Both the position numbers and the translations under genes were made by a program. Below, in pieces: positions 1-11,400 of a DNA stretch of 64,000 nt. The notes under the pieces were generated by a model, which was not told where the DNA came from, did no database searches, and saw only the letters and a program-made list of their open reading frames with translations. Every line of letters begins with the position of its first letter. The first letter of the stretch is position 1. The stretch is from Aurantiochytrium sp. KH105 (taxonomy: Eukaryota; Sar; Bigyra; Thraustochytrida; Thraustochytriidae): the NCBI GenBank assembly GCA_003116975.1, contig BGKB01000032.1, positions 62,001-126,000 on the forward strand. The letters are read 5' to 3'.

Positions 1-392
1 ATCTTTGGCATGCACTTTGGAGGTCCGGCCTCGATACGCTTGATGACGCTTTGGGCCAATTCTTCAATTTTACGGTTCATCTCGTCGACCTGCTCGCGCG
101 TGTAGACGGACTTGCCCTTGACAAACTTGCCCTTTTCGCTCGTAGGGGTGTCCGGGTAGATTGGGAGGCCATTCTCCTGAAAGTCGATGGGGTCGGTGGG
201 GTTGACGTCGACTTCGAGCGCCGAATCATCGGGTACCTCGTTGGCGTGGCTCGCTCCAAGTAGTTTGCTCACGGTGGCGTCGTTACTTGTGGCTTGGTTG
301 AGCATGAGGATGAGGAGCAAGAGTCCGCATACGCTGAGTGCAATCTTGACAGGAAGGGGCAGACCCTCCGCGCGCTTGCTGAACGCGGCCAT
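1..392 (-). CDS. Type II membrane protein, N-terminal part (cut by window edge)
   Basis: An open frame starts at ATG 392-390 and runs off the left edge without a stop, giving 130 residues. The N-terminus is short and basic (SKRAEG), followed by one hydrophobic segment at about residues 15-33 (core CGLLLLILML), then a polar, Asp/Pro-rich stem and a helical stretch near residues 100-120. This is the layout of a type II Golgi or ER membrane protein, as in many glycosyl- and sulfotransferases, but the catalytic part lies outside the window, so no function can be given. Codon use is G/C-ending like the neighbouring genes. The opposite-strand frames here are weaker and lack any recognisable domain. 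Confidence 0.6.
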   Translation of the reverse strand, partial: MAAFSKRAEGLPLPVKIALSVCGLLLLILMLNQATSNDATVSKLLGASHANEVPDDSALEVDVNPTDPIDFQENGLPIYPDTPTSEKGKFVKGKSVYTREQVDEMNRKIEELAQSVIKRIEAGPPKCMPK

Positions 393-1404
393 TGTCCTTT
401 AAGTCTTTCTCTGCGTGTATGCGAGAGAGGTAGGGAGCTCTTTCGCAGGTCTAGGACCAACTTTGGGCGGCGTCGGCACGATCAGCTAACTGCCTTTTGC
501 CGCCTGCGACGACGGCCGAGTGGCTATCGAGGCAAGCGGGAAAACCTCACGGGTAAGGGGAACACCCCTGCGACGGCACGCGCGATCTATGGCGCAGCTG
601 CGCCTACGGCGACCGTGATCGACGCCGCGCCGCTAGGTTTTTACCGATCAATCTGCGCGGGGTCTCGAGACAACATCATCGACTACTTTCGGGGTAAATG
701 TCCGTGCAAGAAGGGGCAAAACCCAAGACTAAATACCCCAATTATTCAATTTTTATTTTTGGTTCGAAGAGGAGTTTGGTGAACTGACCGTGGCGATAAA
801 CGAGGCAACAAGCGACGAGCAACGAGCGACAAGGACGTGACGTTAGCAGTAGATGAATTTTAAACAAAAAAAAAGCCCCTTAGGCCTATAGATTTTATTC
901 GATACACAACAAGAGCATGCGCGAACGAAGGAATAGCGAACCAGGGAGAAACTAGAGGTTAGACTCGATCCTTATCTTCTTGCTCATCTCGAGCCACGAG
1001 TAGCAAGCAAGAAAACATTGACATCAAGAGTAGAATGGGAAATCATCAACCGGGAACCGATATCGCATCCGTATGATTCGCAAAGGCAAGTCGCTGTCGC
1101 AACCAACAATTTTTTCCATTGATCCGTCGTCGCAGCCGACGTTCCGGTCCATACAAGACAAAAGAAACGGGAAGCATCACTGTCACACAGAACACGCGAC
1201 AAAAGTGCAAGGATACATACAGGTCAAAAAGAGAAAAAAGGAGAATGGACGAGCTCGATAAGAGATCGTTTATTTTTTTTTGGTGGTAGTGGAAGAAATG
1301 CTCGCTCTCGCGTGCGCTCAGATCCGCATCAGTAGATGAACGAAAAGAGGACATGCAAGCTAGCACACAAACTCAATCATGGATATGAAAGAGGATGGAG
1401 CCGC
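393..1404. other. Intergenic spacer: promoter side of the membrane-protein gene, 3' side of EF-1alpha
   Basis: About 1 kb with no supported gene. It must hold the 5' flank of the membrane-protein gene and the 3' UTR of EF-1alpha. A-rich runs occur near 862-873 and T-rich runs near 1268-1280. The only longish frame, on the plus strand from 294, is antisense to the membrane-protein gene and has no domain. Confidence 0.6.
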
Positions 1405-3066
1405 TTACTTGTCACCCTTCTCGACCTCCTTGATGACACCGACGGCGACGGTCACGCGCATGTCGCGGACGGCGAAGCGGCCAAGGGGCGGGTACTCGGT
1501 AAAGGACTCGACGCACATCTTCTTGGAGGGGATCATCTTGACCATGGCAGAGTCACCGGACTTGATGAACTTGGGGGACTCCTCCAGGATCTTACCGGAG
1601 CGACGGTCCATCTTGTTCTGGATCTCGGCGAACTTGCAGGCAATGTGCGCGGTGTGGCAATCGAGCACAGGTGCGTAGCCGGCGCGGATCTCACCGGGGT
1701 GGCCCATGACAATAACCTGGGCGAGGAACGAGTTGGCGCCACGGGGAGGGTCCTCCTTGACGTTACCGCACACGTTACCGCGCTTGATGTCCTTGACGGA
1801 GACGTTCTTGACGTTGAAGCCAACGTTGTCACCGGGGGTGGCCTCAGGGATGGACTCGTGGTGCATCTCGACGGACTTGACCTCAGTCTGCACGCCGGTG
1901 GGGGCGAAGTAGGCGGTGATACCGGGCTTGATCACACCGGTCTCAACGCGGCCGACGGGGACCGTGCCGATGCCACCGATCTTGTAGACATCCTGGAGGG
2001 GAAGGCGGAGGGGCTTGTCAATGGGGCGCTTGGGGGGCTTGATGTTGTCAAGAGCCTCCAGCAGGTAGGGTCCCTTGTACCAGGGCATGTTGTCGGACTT
2101 GTCAATCATGTTGTCACCAGCCCAGCCAGAGATGGGGACAAACTTGATCTTCTTGGGCTTGAAGCCGACCTTGCCGAGGTAGGCGGAGACCTCGTTGACA
2201 ATCTCGTTGAAGCGGGCCTCGCTGTACATGGTGGTCTTGTCGTCCATCTTGTTGATGGCGACGATGATCTGCTGGATACCAAGGGTGAAGGCGAGGAGAG
2301 CGTGCTCGCGGGTCTGGCCATCCTTGGCGATACCGGCCTCGAAGCCACCCTGGGACGAGTCGATGACGAGAACGGCGACATCGGCCTGCGAGGTGCCGGT
2401 AATCATGTTCTTGATGAAATCACGATGGCCGGGGGCATCGATGACGGTGAAGTCGAACTTGGGGGACTCGAACTTCCAGAGGGCGATATCGATGGTGATA
2501 CCACGCTCGCGCTCGGCCTTGAGCTTGTCGAGCACCCAGGCGTACTTGAAGGAACCCTTACCGAGCTCGGCGGCCTCCTTCTCGAACTTCTCGATGGTAC
2601 GCTTGTCGATACCACCGCACTTGTAGATCAAGTGACCGGTGGTGGTCGACTTGCCGGCATCGACATGGCCGATGACGACGAGGTTGACGTGCTACGCGGA
2701 TTCAATCGAATCGAACCAAATGAGGAGCGTCGAAGAAAAAGTTAGTCTCTCTGTTTCTCGCGTCCGTTGCTAGGTGAGGCCTAGCCCCCCTTTATTGCAT
2801 ATATCATCGCACAACCGTTTGGATACAGAACTGTCCTGGTGGTACCGGCGTCGCCATTGTCGCTGTCACGCCCGTCTGTCCTCGTCTAATTCTCTCGTGT
2901 GCGCAACGACAAAGAACCTTCAGGGGCAGGCAGGCAGGCAGGCAGGCAGGCAGATAGGCAGGCTGGCGTCCACCCGTTTTTCTTCTTTTTTTCTGTATCC
3001 ATACGGTCACGGTGGACGATCCGGCCTTGCGGCTCCATTTTCACGTACCTCCTTCGTCTTGCCCAT
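1405..3066 (-). CDS. EEF1A: Translation elongation factor 1-alpha (one intron)
   Basis: GTPase that carries aminoacyl-tRNA to the ribosome in the cytosol. Exon 1 (3066-3049) encodes six residues, MGKTKE. The intron is 2692-3048 (357 nt, donor GTACGT, acceptor CGCGTAG). Exon 2 is 2691-1405, giving 434 residues. Visible motifs are the P-loop GHVDAGKST (from residue 14), GIT in switch I, DAPGH, NKMD, and the beta-barrel domains with [14 protein letters not shown]; the C-terminus is VEKGDK. Length is slightly short for a eukaryote (usually 445-460). The intron right after the start was identified because the conserved [11 protein letters not shown] follows a TAG acceptor and the missing MGK start lies 357 nt upstream next to a consensus donor. 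Codon use is strongly biased, as expected for very high expression. It is divergent from the phytochelatin synthase-like gene. Confidence 0.97.
2926..2964. repeat. (GGCA)n microsatellite inside the EF-1alpha intron
   Basis: About nine tetranucleotide units with one interruption (GATA). It lies wholly within the 357-nt first intron of EF-1alpha. Confidence 0.9.
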
Positions 3067-3631
3067 CTTGCTTGCTAGTAGTCGCTTTCGAACTGCTTCT
3101 TCTCTGCGCACATCATCAACACGTCACGTCCGTCCTCCTCGTCAGTCTCGCCGTCCTCGTCCAAGATACTATCCATCCACCCATTTCGCCTCCAGCCTGG
3201 CTGGCCGGCCGGCCGCCCGCTCGCGATCCAGGCGCGGGCGCGCTCCGCTCGCGCGCGCGGGACGGCGCCGGCCGCCCGCTCCCTGCGCGCGGCGCGGCGC
3301 GGCGCGGCGNGCAGGGCGCCCGCTGGCCGCTGCGGCGCCGGGGGGCGCGGAAGGTGCGGGGTGCACCCCGGGGGGGCAGATAGGGAGCGCGGCGCGGGCG
3401 ACGCGGCCGCGAGCGGAGGCGGCGAAGGCGGGAGGAGGGGGAGGCGGGGAATCGGCGAGGCGCGGAGGGGCGGCGAGAGGTGCGCGGTAGCCCCCGGGGG
3501 ACTGCGCGGCGCCCAACGGGGACTAACGCGGAGGCTCCGCGGGCCCGCGAGCGGGCGCTCAGCGCGCACTCGGGCGCGCACGCCTTTCTTTTCCCTTTCT
3601 TCTTCCTTTCTTTCTGACAGCTGCGGCGCGA

Positions 3632-3656
3632 CCGATCGATCGATCGATCGCTCGAT
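3632..3656. repeat. (ATCG)n microsatellite
   Basis: Tandem GATC/ATCG units in the EF-1alpha upstream region. Confidence 0.85.
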
Positions 3657-3956
3657 CCGCGCCGAGACGAGCCTGCCATGCTATGCTGCCGGCCGGCTGC
3701 AGCACGGTGCGAGCGAGGCAGGATGCGAGCGGCTAGCGCCAAGAGGCAAGGCAAGCAAGCGGCGGCCAACGGCGCGAGGCAGATAACAAAACGTGCGGCC
3801 CTCGCTCACTCTCTCTCCCTCCCTCCCTCTCTCTCTGTGCCTCTCTCACTCAGTAATAAGCAAAAACAAGGGCGCAAAAGGAGGTCGAATCCTAACGCCT
3901 CGCGCCTCGCGCTCTCTCTCTCCGTCGCAGCCAGGCTGCCAGGCCGGATGGATTGG

Positions 3957-4000
3957 ACTCGTCTCGACTCGACTCGACTCGACTCGACTCGATCCGACTC
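3957..4000. repeat. (GACTC)n pentanucleotide repeat
   Basis: Seven to eight units of GACTC/TCGAC with a decayed right end. Confidence 0.85.
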
Positions 4001-4489
4001 CACTCCGCGCGACGCGGCTGGACGCGGCCGGCCAATGGATGGGTGGCTGCGTGCGTGCAGCCCCTGGCCGACGCCGAGCCTGCGCCGCCATCCTCCCGTG
4101 AGAATGGACGGAGGAGGCTTTTCCGGTCGCCCGCCTCTCAGTTTTTCGCGGATCGTTCCCAGCACGTTTTGCGAACGTGCCGCGTGCGAGTCCCGGCAGA
4201 AGCAGGAGAAGAAGCAGGAGCTGGAATGGATGGCGGATGGGAAAGATACTAAATAAATAATGGATGGTCGGGTGGACGGATGGATGGACGCCGTGGACCA
4301 GGCAGGATTTTGTTGACACGGCCGCGCTGGAGCTGCAGAGGTTCGCTTCGCTCGACGACGACGAGGAGGAGGAGGAGCCCGAGGAGGAAGCGGAGAAGCG
4401 CAAGATCGATCGATCGAGAGTGGGCGGATGAGGTATTTTTTGGGGGAAGAAGAAGAAGAAGAAGAAGGAGGCTGTCTTTTTCTGTCGCG

Positions 4490-4490
<1 letters not shown>

Positions 4491-4530
<40 letters not shown>
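4491..4530. repeat. (TTGC)n microsatellite
   Basis: Ten uninterrupted TTGC/GCTT units. A (GAA)n tract lies just to the left at 4448-4467. Confidence 0.9.
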
Positions 4531-5060
4531 GGCCAACTTCACTGTCATCAACCAAGCTCGCAGCGCGTGCGGCTTCGGCGGCGCTGGAAAGAGCAGGGCG
4601 AGAAAAGAAAGTGCCAGGATCGATCGGAGCCAAGGCAAGGCGATCGTGGAACGCAGGCGACCGGTCGATTGGGTGGAGATGAGGAGTCTTGAGATTCGGA
4701 GTCTTGGAGCAAGTTCACCACCCGCCCGCGGCAGCATTCTCCGTGCCGCTGTTCAAGAGAAGCGGCAACGAAGGGCAACGGAGTTTTGACCGCCGCCGTC
4801 GATCATGGTCATGATCGTGACGAGGATGAGGATGGATCGTTCATTGTCAGCATGATCATCGATGATGCGGCGGCGACGACCAAGAACCTCGCGAGCGAGG
4901 ACCTTGCAGCAGCCAGCTGCTGCTGCCAGTTCTGAGGCGGTGCCGGCGACGGCGCGCACGCTCGCGCGCACGCCAACGGGCCAAAGAGTTCCAAGAGTGG
5001 CGAGAACGAGCGAAGGAGGCCTTCCTCGCGGACTTCGCCAGCGCCGCCGGCAGCGGCTAC

Positions 5061-5102
5061 GGCTGCGTCACTGCGGCTGCGTCACTGCGGCTGCGTCGCT
5101 GC
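5061..5102. repeat. 14-bp tandem repeat, three units, upstream of the phytochelatin synthase-like start
   Basis: Units start at 5061, 5075 and 5089 (GGCTGCGTCACTGC, the third with one change). Because 14 is not a multiple of three, each gain or loss of a unit changes which upstream frame is joined to the downstream coding frame. Confidence 0.85.
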
Positions 5103-5206
5103 TGCCCGCCGACGCGCGGCTGCCCGGCCTCGACCTTGGCACCGCGAGGAGGTCGCCGTCCGCGACGGACTCGATCGGATCGAGCACGATATCCATCTTC
5201 GCCGTC

Positions 5207-6136
5207 ATGGCGGACGACGACTCTCCTCCGACGCCGCACGAGGCGAAGAAGACGACCAGCGCCCCCGTCGACGAGCGCCAGAAGAGCTCGAGGTCGGAGA
5301 CCGCGACGACGTCTCGCAAGAGCTGGCTCGAGAGAGCTTTCCGCAAACAGGTGGGAGACACCGCGTGCGGCTTGGCCTCACTCGCTGTCGTCGTCGACGC
5401 CCTGCACTTGAAGCTGCACGAGACAGACGAGCCCCTTGAACAACCACGTAGACGCACGCAGGAGGATGAGGTCCTTGCGTGGCAGCGAACACCCGAACAC
5501 GGCGCCAAAGATGCCGTGTCCATGACAAACGTCAAGGCGCGCGGCATGACGCTTGCGCAGCTCTCCCAGCTCAGCTGGAACGCAGGGATCTTGCACGTGT
5601 GCTGCTACGCCGATCGCTTCAAGGACGCCGACGAATTCCGGGACACCTTGCAAGCAGCTCTCGGCGGGCCTTGCATGGTCATCATGAACTACAACATGAC
5701 GATCGCTGGCCAAACCCCCTTCAAAGGCCACTTTTCGCCGCTTGATTGCTACAACGCCGACAATGATACCTTTCGCATCCTTGACGTTTGGAAACTCACA
5801 CCTACGGACGACTACTGGGCAGACACCACGAAACTTTGGGAGGCTGCCGCCGACCAAGACAGCGACGCAAAACGATGCCGTGGATTTCTTGTCATTGCGC
5901 CGTCCGCGCCTCAGTTTCTGGCCTTGTCGCCCGAACACCGCCCTGTCGCCATCGAGCGCTCCCAAAACGAAGATATCGGCGTCCTTGTCCGTCTTCCAGG
6001 CGACCGGATTGTTACGAAGAAGCACATGCAAGATTGGCAAATCTCGAGTGCCAGCGACTCCAATGAGCAAACCTTGGCTCTGCTCGAAGCCGGCATTTCC
6101 CAACTTGAGCCTTTTATGGCCTTCGGTGAGCCTTGA
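5207..6136 (+). CDS. Phytochelatin synthase-like cysteine protease (peptidase family C83)
   Basis: Phytochelatin synthases join glutathione units into metal-binding peptides; bacterial-type relatives cleave glutathione. With the ATG at 5207 the protein has 309 residues. The triad is visible: Cys54 in DTACGLASL, His175 in GHFSP and Asp193 in ILDVWKL. The His-Asp spacing of 18 equals that of plant enzymes (Cys56/His162/Asp180 in Arabidopsis). The family features VKARGMT, YNADNDTFRILDV, KLWEA and RGFLVI are also present. It lacks the usual N-terminal block before the catalytic Cys and the long Cys-rich C-terminal half of plant enzymes, so it is closer to a bare catalytic domain. The frame is open upstream to 4862, but that extension is Arg-rich and looks untranslated, or joined by a different upstream frame. 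The start is therefore uncertain. Confidence 0.85.
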   Translation: MADDDSPPTPHEAKKTTSAPVDERQKSSRSETATTSRKSWLERAFRKQVGDTACGLASLAVVVDALHLKLHETDEPLEQPRRRTQEDEVLAWQRTPEHGAKDAVSMTNVKARGMTLAQLSQLSWNAGILHVCCYADRFKDADEFRDTLQAALGGPCMVIMNYNMTIAGQTPFKGHFSPLDCYNADNDTFRILDVWKLTPTDDYWADTTKLWEAAADQDSDAKRCRGFLVIAPSAPQFLALSPEHRPVAIERSQNEDIGVLVRLPGDRIVTKKHMQDWQISSASDSNEQTLALLEAGISQLEPFMAFGEP

Positions 6137-6274
6137 GAGCGCTTAAAAGCGAAGAAAAAGAAAAACGGACGGGTTTTTTTGTCGACTTGAGATTGAACAC
6201 ACACAATTTTGAAAGACGCTCGTTGCTGCTGAGCTCTGTAAATTAGATGATCTTTTTGAGCCTTGAAACTCTAC
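6137..6274. other. Short spacer with a possible splice acceptor
   Basis: It holds the 3' end of the phytochelatin synthase-like gene. The pyrimidine-rich sequence TCTTTTTGAG ending at 6259 could be an acceptor for the following coiled-coil frame. Confidence 0.4.
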
Positions 6275-6854
6275 ATGAGCAGGCTCCATTGTAGCCAGCT
6301 CGACGGCAATGCCGCCCTCAAGAAGCAGGTTCGGCAACTGACGTCAAAGCTGAGGGCTGCTGAGAGAGACGCAGATGCTCTGCACGAACTGACTGAAAGA
6401 TCGCGTAGCGCCCCTCCAAAAGGAGCTCCGTGAGGTCACCGAGACGTTTAGAAGACTTTGTAGCTCGGAAAAGCGCTTGAAGGCAAAGGAGCGAGAGCAT
6501 GCCGACGAGCTCAAAGCCACGACAAGGTCATACAAGATGCTCGTTAAACTTGCGAGGAAAGGCATGCAAGACGAGATCAAGCATCGTGAGCGCCTCGAGA
6601 CTGAGGTGGCTGACCTGAAAATGGGGAACGATGCATTGGTCAAGGAGGACGAGAAGAGGGACAAAGCTGTCGCACGGGTCATCAAAGCCGATGATCAGTT
6701 TGATCTAGAACTGCTTAAACAGCGCGACATCCAACGCAATATGACAACGACCTCCTCCTCGTCGAAGTCATACGATCAGGACTGGTTCGACACAGAGGAG
6801 CGTGAGAAGAGACACCGCGGCGTGCGGTTCGTTGATGAGGGCGTGGACGAATGA
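6275..6854 (+). pseudogene. Coiled-coil protein gene broken by a frameshift
   Basis: Two frames together encode a charged coiled coil of about 190 residues. The first starts at ATG 6275 (MSRLHCSQLDG) and reads KKQVRQLTSKLRAAERDADALHEL. The sequence then continues as APLQKELREVTETF only after a one-base shift near 6392, and runs on through KRLKAKEREHADEL to the stop at 6854 (end VRFVDEGVDE). If no shift is made, the first frame stops after a few residues. A sequencing error, a tiny intron or a real disabling mutation could each explain this. The 3' end of the gene also lies in the segment duplicated at about 12295, which favours a decaying locus. No domain beyond the coiled coil is recognised. 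Confidence 0.5.
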
Positions 6855-8412
6855 TGCCGAGCGGCTCCGAAGATGCTGATTTGCTCAATGTCTGGGCACC
6901 GAAGCGCGCAACTCTGATATATTCGGGCGAACTGCTTGGCATGGAGACCACGTTTCCCAGGGTGTGAAGAAGAGATCCGTCCGACAGCCCAGACCAAAAG
7001 TTCACGTCCTTTTTCCATCACAGTCATCGCACACAACTCATCGATCGCTGCCGCAGAGTCTGGAGTTTGCGCACAAGAAGTGGATGCAAGCTCGCGCGTC
7101 AACGTTGAGCGCAAACCTTCGAGCTGGCGCGGGCGAGGATGGGGTGACGAGTTCGTTTTGCAGGAATATGCAGAGCGACGTGGCTTTGGAGGCGCGAGGA
7201 AACACAGCGAGGACAAAAATAAAGGCGATAAAATTCTTCTTCAGAGCAAAGCTCGAGTCAGCAGCAAGCGAGTTGCACTGGGCAGCTTGTCTGCCTTGAA
7301 ATTGGTGGCCGCGCTTCGTGGACAACGGCAGAAGAAGAAGAGCGAGCGTTGCAGCGACGAAGTCCACAAAGATCGAAGCGAGATGCGTGGAGTGAGATCA
7401 TAATAGAAGGGCCGCATCAAAAGAGGATGATCGCTATGGCGATGTCATAACTGTTTTCAACTCCGGCAAAGTGAACAAGGCTTTACAAATTTAACCTCTT
7501 TGCTGCTCGACTTTGCAGACGGACAAATTGCTTGCCAAGCGAGATGTCGCATCGGCAGGCAGGCAGGCCAGAGGCTTGGTTGACGGCGTTAAAGGTCTGC
7601 AGTGCGCGGGCGGACGTACGTTCGCTCGTAGCAATGCCTGGCGCAAGATTTTGCCACTAAGATCAGCTTGAATTCCAACAACAAAGATAAAGAGCATCAA
7701 GGGTGTCGAGCGCAAGTGCCGTCGTGAGCGAGGCACAGGAGGAGCAGTAATCCAGAGTGTAGCTGTGACTGGCGATTTGTGGCGAGTTCAGAAGACTGCT
7801 TTGCACTGTCTGACGTCTCAACATTGTGTCCATCAACAATCAAGGCCAAGGACACAGAAGCAGTGTCTTGGGCCTCGGCGGCCACTTCAGGTCTCAGGGT
7901 GAAACTTTGTCAAGATAGTGAGCTCAAAATACGACGACACACATGTTCTCAGCATTTATCATGCAAAACTAAAGTTGTCGCCGACAATGTCCGGCGTTAG
8001 GAGAGGACGTAATTTGTTCTGCACGCTGGCACGTACGCCTGCGCCTTTCACGCGCCTTGCCATGTAGCGACGAAGACGCTGCGCTCGAAGCTTAGCCCAT
8101 GCCTGTTGCACGACAGCGAAATCGCTAAAAAAAGGGTCCATTTCGCTAGCAGGCTTTGACGCGCACCTCGCAACGTGCTGATGACAAGCATTTGAGTCAT
8201 CGCCTGTGTCCTTCAAGCACCATGCGCAGAAACGACATGAGCACGCGCCGCACTCCAGAGCACAGCAACCGGCAAAGTCAGCGAAGGCCGCCGCGCAACG
8301 AGGGCACGACATGGTGAGAATCTCATTCTGGATCGTGCGAATGTGATTCTGCGTCGTCGGATCTAGCCCATGCTCACGAAGCGCTGCATCGAGACGAAGC
8401 TGAAGCTGACGC
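6785..8412. repeat. Segmental direct duplication, copy 1 (R1)
   Basis: About 1.6 kb that recurs in the same orientation at about 12295-13914. It spans the tail of the coiled-coil gene, the ~1.1 kb spacer and the last ~150 codons of the ankyrin-kinase-RBR gene. Matching landmarks are GCTGCTCGACTTTGCA at about 7502 and 13056, and GCTCACGAAGCGCTGCAT at 8372 and 13876. Copies are diverged by roughly 10-20 percent with small indels, judged by eye. Confidence 0.85.
6855..7958. other. Spacer between converging coiled-coil and ankyrin-kinase genes
   Basis: About 1.1 kb, entirely inside duplicated segment R1. Frames exist on both strands (for example plus 6936-7403 and minus 7038-7367) and their counterparts in R2 are recognisable, but substitutions and indels are not confined to third positions and no domain is seen. 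I treat it as non-coding duplicated sequence. A short (GGCA)n tract lies at 7555-7568. Confidence 0.55.
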
Positions 8413-11400
8413 TCTTGTTCGACGGCAGCGTCTCGCTCAAAATGCTTGCGCACTATGTCGAGCAGAGCTGCAAAGTCATCCTCTGGAACCGCGGATGCAA
8501 TGGTGCGTCCAGAGATGAGGAGCTCACAGTCTGGAGTGACACAGCACATGCTTCCATCTCGTAGTACGTTGACGTGCGCCTTAGGCTGAGTAGCCGCACG
8601 TACCGACCTGCTCAAACACTCTTTGCACGTGAAGTGATCATCGGCGCAAATGACGCCCTTGCTGACGGGGTGAATGTCGAGACAAATGGCACACGAGGCC
8701 TGCTTTACGGGGTCAACCTGAAATGCTTCGTGACGTAAGGCCTCGAGCGCAGTGGGCCGCTTTGACGGATCTGCAGACTGTAAAGACGAAACGAGCGTCT
8801 TGGTTGCGTCAGATACCTCTGTGTTCTCGAAGAGGTCCGCGATAACCATACCCGCGGAGAAGAGATCCACCGCAGACTCCACTTTTTCGACATTTCCGCT
8901 GCGAAGCTCAGGGGCCATGTACTTGATGGTGGCCTGCATAGGTTGCGTCATGGTCACATTGTGCGATTGCACGCCATCAAAGTCGCCAAGAACAGGCGAA
9001 AGACCTTGGGCGAGGAAAATATTCTCTGGCTTGACGTCGCAGTGCACGAAGCCTTGTGAGTGCAAGTCGTGCAGGCCAGACAAAAGACCAATGACAATGC
9101 GTCTGCGCGTCGCCAGATCTGCATGCGGGTTGTCGCGGATCCAGGTGGCAAGATCGCCGCCCGAATAGAACGGCATCAGAGCGCATCCATGATGCGCGTC
9201 TTGCATGAACACGCCTTGAATGCGCACGATATAGGCTGATTTGATCTGAGCAAGTGCTGCAACCTGACGATAGAAACGACTGCTCCACTCATCGTTGGCG
9301 AGATGAAAGGACTTGAGCACAAGTTTTCGGCCATTGAGATCGCGTACTTTGAGCACGGACTTGCCAGGTTTGGACGCAAGCTCTGCGAGGATCTCAAAGT
9401 CACTGCGCTTTGCATTCGTCAGCCAAAGACCCAGCGTTGACAGTTCCCGGGGTACGCTGTTGTTCACGCCCAAGCTCCTGATCCACTTTTGATCTCGGAG
9501 CAACTCTGGATTGTGCTCTTTCGCGTGCCTCAGCACCCGTGCGCGCTTCTTGCGCAGCTCGCTGTCCAGCTTGTAAACACTCTTAATCTGAGCAAGCTCT
9601 TGCTCGAGGCCAGGAATTTTCGCCTGCGCTTCAACATCTCCGTCATTGGCATCCTCGCGGATTCGCTCGAGGTCACGCTCAAGATCTTCTCGTTTTCTCT
9701 TGTTCTGGCGAACCTTCTTCATCGATTCCGTTACCTGTGACGTGTCCGGCGCCGAGAGCCCGGGAACGTGACGGGAAAGAGAACTTGACAGGTCTTTTGC
9801 GGCCTTCTGTAAGCGCGAGACTTCGTTTTTCAATGCGCAAGTGTAGAACGATATGGTGCTGGCCAATGCACGCCGCACCTCCTCCAACGGAGCGTCTGCC
9901 ATGGGATCGACGTCCGTCAAGGTGCTGAGCTCTGCTTTCAGTGCTTGCTTCACGTTCTGTAGCTCCATCGCGACATGCCTTGTCTTGTCGGGATGTCTCA
10001 ATGTCATGAAGAATGTCGCTTGGATACCGAGGCGCTTGGTGCTCTCTTCCAAAGCATCGATGGCTACCTCAGTACGCTTACACGCAGCACTCGTGTCGTG
10101 CCGAGCCTCCCAGGCCTTAAGAGCCTCTACCGCGTCTCGCGTTGCTTCCTGCGCTTGGGCAAAGGTGACTGGTGCGACAGCATTGTCGGCGACCGCAGAT
10201 TCTTTCAAAATCTCCTTCCATATAGTTCGACAGGAGTCCACCATGGCCTTGGTTCCTGGATCCGCGAGTACTTTCTCAAGCTGACTTTCGACACCCCCTG
10301 ACAAGGCATCCCGAATACCCGCGACAAGGTCGCGTCGGGTTTTATTTCGTTTGGATACCTTTTTCGAGTTCGTCTTGACAGCCTCCTGGAGCGCAATAAG
10401 CTCTTGTTCCTTTTCGCGAAGAATGTTCTGCTGCCTGTCGAAATCTGCAAGAGATGCGACCGGGTCCTTGCGCAAAAGCTGCTCGGCAAAGAACTCAGTC
10501 AAACTCGGATGTAAAATAGCTCCCCGTTCCTTGCGCTTTGTCCTCGCAAGGGAGATCTTTTGCGCGAGTGCTTCGAGATTGATTGTTTGCTGAGGATCCG
10601 CAAACAACATGAGCAACTCACGGCGATCTGGCGCACTTGATATCCCTAGTTGCTCAAGACGAGCAGATGTGAGATTGTGGGCGTCTCCCAGTGTTCGCAC
10701 ACCCTCATCGAAGAGCTTGACAACCATCACTCGCAGTTCGTTGCGGTGGAAATGTTCAAGCGGTAACGAGTGTATGAAAGAAAGAAAGGTAGACAGCTCC
10801 ATGCGACTCTCGGAAGAAACCTGCGCAAGAGCTATCTCAATCCCGAGGGAGTCGCTCGAAAGACCTGCGCTATGCTCGAAAAGAAGCTTTGCAAGAGATA
10901 GATCCTCTCCATCCTCGTTGAATTTGCAAGCGTAGATCATTGGGGTGAGTCCCAGTTTGTCACGCGCATCAATCTGTGCCCCGTCCGCCACGAGCTTCTT
11001 TGCCCTCGCAATGTCGCCGTTCTTGCAAGCCTGCATGAGAGGCGTCTGGCTCTTTTCGTACAAATCTTGAGCGCGGTCGAGAATGGCTTCGGGCTCTGTG
11101 TCTCCGTTGCTGAAAGTGTATAAAAAACGAGCGTCAGAACAAGAAAGGTGGCGCAGACTCCATCGTTTCTGTAAAACTTACTCTTGCGAAAGGAACGACG
11201 TCGCCACGACGCTCCGCACCTGCTGCGACCAACCCTGCACATCCCGCGCCACGTCCAACATCGTCGCAAACTCCAGGAACGCGACGGCGTCGGCGCGATT
11301 TCTTCTCTTGGCCAGCGCCAGCGCGTCCTGGCCGCTCTTATTTTTCAGATTCAGCTTGGCACCCGCAGCGTAGCAGAGCTTGAGGCTGCGCAGGAGACCC

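Larger units (their letters stand above)
3067..5206. other. Long GC-rich divergent spacer between EF-1alpha and the phytochelatin synthase-like gene
   Basis: Probable bidirectional promoter. 3190-3560 is an extremely CpG-rich block holding one ambiguous base (N at 3310). It is followed by CT-rich tracts (3800-3855) and several microsatellites. Many long overlapping frames exist on both strands, but they are Arg/Ser/Ala-rich by-products of composition. An alternative frame near 4980-5060 reads as helical protein and could belong to an upstream part of the following gene. Confidence 0.6.

Noticed and set aside
294-782. 162-codon plus-strand frame
   Set aside because: Antisense to the type II membrane protein gene in its first part and compositionally random after it.
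1336-2745. 469-codon plus-strand frame over EF-1alpha
   Set aside because: Exactly antisense to EF-1alpha; produced by its strong codon bias. The protein is a Gly/Leu/Asp/Val mix without domains.
6936-7403. 155-codon plus-strand frame with a diverged counterpart at 12606-13010
   Set aside because: Similarity comes from the segmental duplication; frames are not kept in the same way and changes are not biased to third positions.
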